The notes beneath the pieces were generated by a model. It worked only from the letters and a program-made list of their open reading frames with translations, had not been told where the DNA came from and did no database searches. From contig MU619255.1 in the NCBI GenBank assembly GCA_025201805.1, positions 113,034 through 177,033 of the forward strand: a stretch of 64,000 bases of DNA, given 5' to 3'. The DNA is from Parasitella parasitica (Eukaryota > Mucoromycota > Mucoromycetes > Mucorales > Mucoraceae). A program made the translations under genes and the position numbers. Within the stretch, counting starts at the first letter, position 1. Each line of letters starts with the position of its first letter. Below are positions 60,393 to 64,000 of the stretch, piece by piece.

Positions 60393-61236
60393 AGCAAAAC
60401 TGTAAATTATTTCATTTTATGGCATGATAAATTATGGAACTCCAATCTGCATTATCTAAATGTTAAGCTCAAAAGGTCTGTAATATATGTGATCCTTATA
60501 TTAAATAACGAACACTCGCTATTTGAAAATGATCCAGTATATTGTCAAGTTCAAAAGGCAAATACGTTTTGTTTTAAGGTTATGAAACCGAATCATAACT
60601 ATACTAAAAATCAGGAGATGATTTTCTATAATATGTCATATTTTATTTTTTTTAAAAAGTTATTTTGTGGAGAAATCCATGCCAATTGTTTAATACTAAT
60701 GCCGTCCTGTTTTGTTTACTTGACACACGGTCTTGATCATGACAGTCAACTTGTTTAAACATTGCAAGAGAGTCAAGGAGAATGCGTCAATTCAATTGAT
60801 TATATAAACAGGCATTGGCAAGCCCTATTTAAACTCTGAAATGGAAAATTCTCTCCAGCTGAATCCAGCAACTCAGATGAGATGAGGGATTGTGCCTATC
60901 CGCTTCCTTCCGTCCCTCTATGACAAAAAGTGGGCGCAATGTCCAATTCTTATTTCCTGATGTGAAATAGATGCTGCCCCACATGATCTATGCTACAGAT
61001 ACAATTTATACTATTATTAGAGTCAGCCAGGCGTGGATCGAGCGTGCAGACTATAATCCCGGTTGGATGGACCGACCGAGTCTTGATCCGGTCTGTTACA
61101 GCCTCCAATTAGGCACTGAAGCTGCTATTCAACCTTGTTTAGTTGTGTGTGGGTGTGCCAAAAGGTGGATAATAGTATTATGGTGAGACTAGTTTGGGAG
61201 GCTAAAATGTTCCCACCTCCCTTTTTCTATCAAGTG
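60393..61236. other. Intergenic region, no gene seen
   Basis: AT-rich, short frames only. The last 100 nt are the likely promoter of the PP1 regulator gene. Confidence 0.5.
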
Positions 61237-61244
61237 TATAAATA
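61237..61244 (+). promoter_or_regulatory. Candidate TATA box of the PP1 regulator gene
   Basis: TATAAATA lies 106 nt upstream of the ATG at 61343. A T/C-rich stretch ending in TTTTTAG at 61325 suggests a leader intron or a pyrimidine-rich leader. Confidence 0.5.
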
Positions 61245-61342
61245 CCCAAGGCTTGTTCCAAACTGTTTATTTGTTGTATAAAATCTTCCTTTTTTTTTCC
61301 TTTTCCCTTGTCTTTCTCTTTTTAGTAGATACCTCGCAAATT

Positions 61343-62575
61343 ATGTCCACTACTAGCAATCCACATCATTTCCTCTATGTTCCTCAGCAGCAACAACAGC
61401 AACAAGACATGTCACACAAAAGAGTTGCATTAATCAAACGTCCTCCGCTTGTGCGTTCCTGTTCGCCGAACCCAAGTGAAGACCTCCATCGCACCGCCTC
61501 TAATGCCAGCTTGAACAGACACTATCGCAAGCCCAAGAAATCCGTGCGCTTCTGCGACAATGCCTCACTGGAAAATGTCCGCCTATTCCTCAAGACGCAG
61601 ATGCCCAAGGCTTGTCGCTCGGACCCCGCATGTTTGAAAAAGCAATACACATTTCGCATCCGTCGACCTAATTGGCCGTCCTCAGCCATGGCCAAGCGAC
61701 ACAACGACGGCGGCTCTGCAGTGCGCTTAGAAGATGTCCAATTATTAATGCAGCAGCAGGAGCAACAACAACAAAATCTCATTACCTTATTAGGCAGTGT
61801 CCAAGTAGCCAATCTCGCATTTCAGAAAAGGGTCATTGTCAGATACACTCTAGATGATTGGAACACTGTCAAACAAGTAGATGCCCAGTACCAAGAGCCT
61901 GTTGCCCACAGCGCGAATACGTGGGATCGTTTCAGCTTCAAGATTGTTTTGAATGCAAACACGCATGCAGCACATGAGTCGTTGTATTTGGCGGTCAAGT
62001 ACACTGTTGCCGGCAAGGAATTCTGGGACAACAACAACCAAAACAACTACCAAGTTGACATTGTGCCTGACGTCGAATTGGACATGTCTTCTTCTTCCTC
62101 CTCCTCCTCCTCCTCAGACGACGATGATGACGACGATCACATATTCGAAGACTGCATCACTCATGATGAAGAAGAGGATGCTATTCAAGAACTGCAAGAT
62201 AAACTGAAGCTTGCCAATCTTAAGGAAAGATACAGTCTCAACTCTGCTCCAATACAAAAGCCATGGTCTCCTCCTCTATCTCCCACTACGCCCGCTGATA
62301 CTACGCCGTTGTGGATTAGTACCAGCAACAACAACAGCAAGAGCAGCAACGGCAGCGATAGCAGCAATTACTTTGTGGCAAAGACTCCAACAGCAGCGAC
62401 AGCGCCAGCAAAGGAGCAGCCCACACCTAACGGCAATGATACTGCAGGTCAGTTCCACAATTTGATTCATAAATACTGCTTTTACAATGACCACAAGAGG
62501 GCCTCCATTTTTACACCATACCACTCTGACCCTCCTCGCTGCTCATCTCCTACGCCAAGAGCTATCCGTTCTTGA
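61343..62575 (+). CDS. Protein phosphatase 1 regulatory subunit with CBM21 domain (Gac1-like)
   Basis: A single exon of 410 residues. The PP1-docking motif RVxF appears as KKSVRF (65-70). A CBM21 glycogen-binding domain follows at about 150-235: VANLAFQKRVIVRYTLDDWN, then NTWDRFSFKIVL and ESLYLAVKYTVAGKEFWDNN. A Ser run then an Asp run come next, and a Pro/Ser-rich tail. Yeast Gac1 and Pig proteins and animal PPP1R3 bring PP1 to glycogen synthase. Here it should direct the Glc7 homologue to glycogen. The ATG at 61343 is chosen because the upstream frame is only leader sequence. Confidence 0.93.
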   Translation: MSTTSNPHHFLYVPQQQQQQQDMSHKRVALIKRPPLVRSCSPNPSEDLHRTASNASLNRHYRKPKKSVRFCDNASLENVRLFLKTQMPKACRSDPACLKKQYTFRIRRPNWPSSAMAKRHNDGGSAVRLEDVQLLMQQQEQQQQNLITLLGSVQVANLAFQKRVIVRYTLDDWNTVKQVDAQYQEPVAHSANTWDRFSFKIVLNANTHAAHESLYLAVKYTVAGKEFWDNNNQNNYQVDIVPDVELDMSSSSSSSSSSDDDDDDDHIFEDCITHDEEEDAIQELQDKLKLANLKERYSLNSAPIQKPWSPPLSPTTPADTTPLWISTSNNNSKSSNGSDSSNYFVAKTPTAATAPAKEQPTPNGNDTAGQFHNLIHKYCFYNDHKRASIFTPYHSDPPRCSSPTPRAIRS

Positions 62576-64000
62576 AAACGCCCAAAAATACCCTGTAATT
62601 CGTTTTTCTCATCATGTATTTTCTTACTACCCCTCCCCCCTCTCCCTCCCCCTCCTCCCTCATAAAAAAGTTTGTTTCTTTATCATTTGTTTATCGTTTC
62701 TTACTAAAATAACCACATGTATTATGAACCCGAAATAAAAAATACTCAAAAATGTAACATACAAATGCTGTGGAATCTCCCATTTTGGCGGTTTATGCCG
62801 GTTCACATTGGAATTTGTCGTGCTATTCCGATAAATTGTCGTAGTGTTTAACCCAAAATATCAGTAATGACACACCGATCTTGTTACGGCACCTCTAATT
62901 GCAATTTTTTGCAGAATGCTCCTTTATCGTATTAACATGAAAGAAAAGAATTATTGATGGTGTCAAGCGCAGGCTAAAAGAAAACCGATCTAAACAGTTC
63001 AATTGATCCCAAGAGACATTGTAAACAAGTTTGGTACAAACTATACTTGCTGGTACTGTTACATTGACGGTAGGCCGGCTTCCTACGTAATGCTCCTTAA
63101 CCTGCAACGAAAACGTCCTTCAAAAGCTCTTTGAAGCAATTATATAACTAGGATGGAAATTCGATAGAGGCGATATCAAAAAGAGTAAGAATGCCTTCTG
63201 CTTTGTGAATCAGATCTATACAAAGACGCAAAACGCTTGTATTAGTTTGTGCAACTAATAACAAATAGAGCCAAATGACGATTTACTGTATTTCCCACTC
63301 TCAATTGGACAGATTTTTGAAAACGCTAGTCAGATTTTCCACTGAGAAAGTAATGTCGCCCTCCGAGGTAATATTTTGTGTCTATCTGTGTATTGCAATT
63401 ATTGGCAAAAATGTATATACAAAGAGTTTTTTCTTTCATTGCAGTATTAGTATTTTATGGCAACGAAAAAACCTCTACTGATCCTATTGCAGAGAAGTAT
63501 ATATAAAGTATTTTGACGACACCTCTTCAAATGTCATTATATCCTAGTCCATTGAACTTTAGAAATTTGTTTATACGCATGCCTTGTACATGTGTGCTTT
63601 ATTTAGAATGTGTTGAAACTTGTGAAATACAAAGTGCTTTTATTTCAATTCTATTGCGTTTTTTATTTTTTGATGAAAATTTTATTCAACATTTGAATGC
63701 TTCAGCATGTAAGAAACGCTATTTGATATAAGTACTCGTATTCCGAATGTAAAAATATCATTGCGGCAATGGTAGACCATACTTTTTGTTGGAAATAGCC
63801 TTGATGATGAGATTACAAAATAGACTCAAAACGGCTGCGAGTCTCTTCTCCAGAGTATCTTGAGTCCCATAGCGAGTAAAAAAAAAACAAAAGCAAATTA
63901 AAGATGCCCTCGATAGTTTTATATTAGAGAATTTTGGTCAGTATTCAGAATTACTATATAAATTTAAGATTGTTTACCTGGAGCAAGTTGGTACAGTTAA
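62576..64000. other. Intergenic region to window end, no gene seen
   Basis: Starts with a C/T-rich stretch (62630-62660) in the 3' region of the PP1 regulator gene. AATAAA at 62734-62739 is a candidate poly(A) signal. Frames beyond are short and without motifs. Confidence 0.5.

Overview
This is a eukaryotic, fungal nuclear window. The composition is AT-rich. Nearly every gene is split by short GT-AG introns of about 45-120 nt with CTGAC/CTAAC-like branch points. There are no operons or bacterial signals. The protein set (Cbk1-type NDR kinase, Sec4/Rab8 GTPase, alpha-COP, Hsp70 ending EEVD, BuGZ, CBM21-type PP1 regulator), the glutamine-rich tails and a Tc1/mariner relic of a type I associate with Mucorales suggest an early-diverging mould (Mucoromycota, probably Mucorales). 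That placement is inference. A run of 10 N at 18689-18698 shows the window crosses a scaffold gap.

Layout. 1-504 (-): HD-domain phosphohydrolase, cut by the window edge. 690-2548 (+): Cbk1/NDR kinase. 3320-4818 (-): RING protein. 4936-7122 (-): Rex1-like RNA exonuclease. 7514-8233 (+): DUF7721-like small protein. 8234-12400: gene-poor, with a broken Tc1/mariner transposase. 12401-15680 (+): large CAMK-like kinase. 17709-18576 (+): mitochondrial K+/H+ exchange-related protein. 19343-20493 (+): unusual Phe/His heptad coiled-coil protein. 20946-23784 (-): 11-exon GH20 hexosaminidase-like enzyme. 24250-26404 (-): cytosolic Hsp70. 27937-31961 (-): alpha-COP. 33063-33953 (-): F-box protein. 34345-35421 (-): five-repeat Myb protein with a mitochondrial-looking N terminus. 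35718-36647 (-): Sec4/Rab8 GTPase. 37410-39237 (-): C2H2 array protein. 40723-41876 and 42271-43976 (+): two alpha/beta hydrolases. 44400-45063: decayed nucleoside-transporter gene. 45584-46985 (+): Kre9/Knh1-like membrane protein. 47000-47900 (-): SRP receptor beta subunit. 48444-49643 (-): aldo-keto reductase. 49953-50663 (-): doubtful coiled-coil gene. 50845-51324 (+): TPR-like protein. 51432-51851 (-): Cys-rich protein. 54149-55598 (-): BuGZ/ZNF207 protein. 59527-60392 (+): TALE homeodomain protein. 61343-62575 (+): PP1 glycogen-targeting subunit.

The genes do not form a metabolic cluster. Several act in secretion and polarity (Sec4/Rab8, alpha-COP, SRP receptor beta, Cbk1 kinase, Kre9-like wall protein), but their proximity is probably ordinary gene order. 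I found no convincing new multi-gene system. The most unusual items are the Phe/His heptad protein, the mitochondrial-looking Myb protein, the long-linker zinc-finger array, a polylysine run encoded by 30 consecutive A, and a shared two-way poly(A) signal between convergent genes. Exon models were built by hand and checked for reading-frame closure. No database search was possible.
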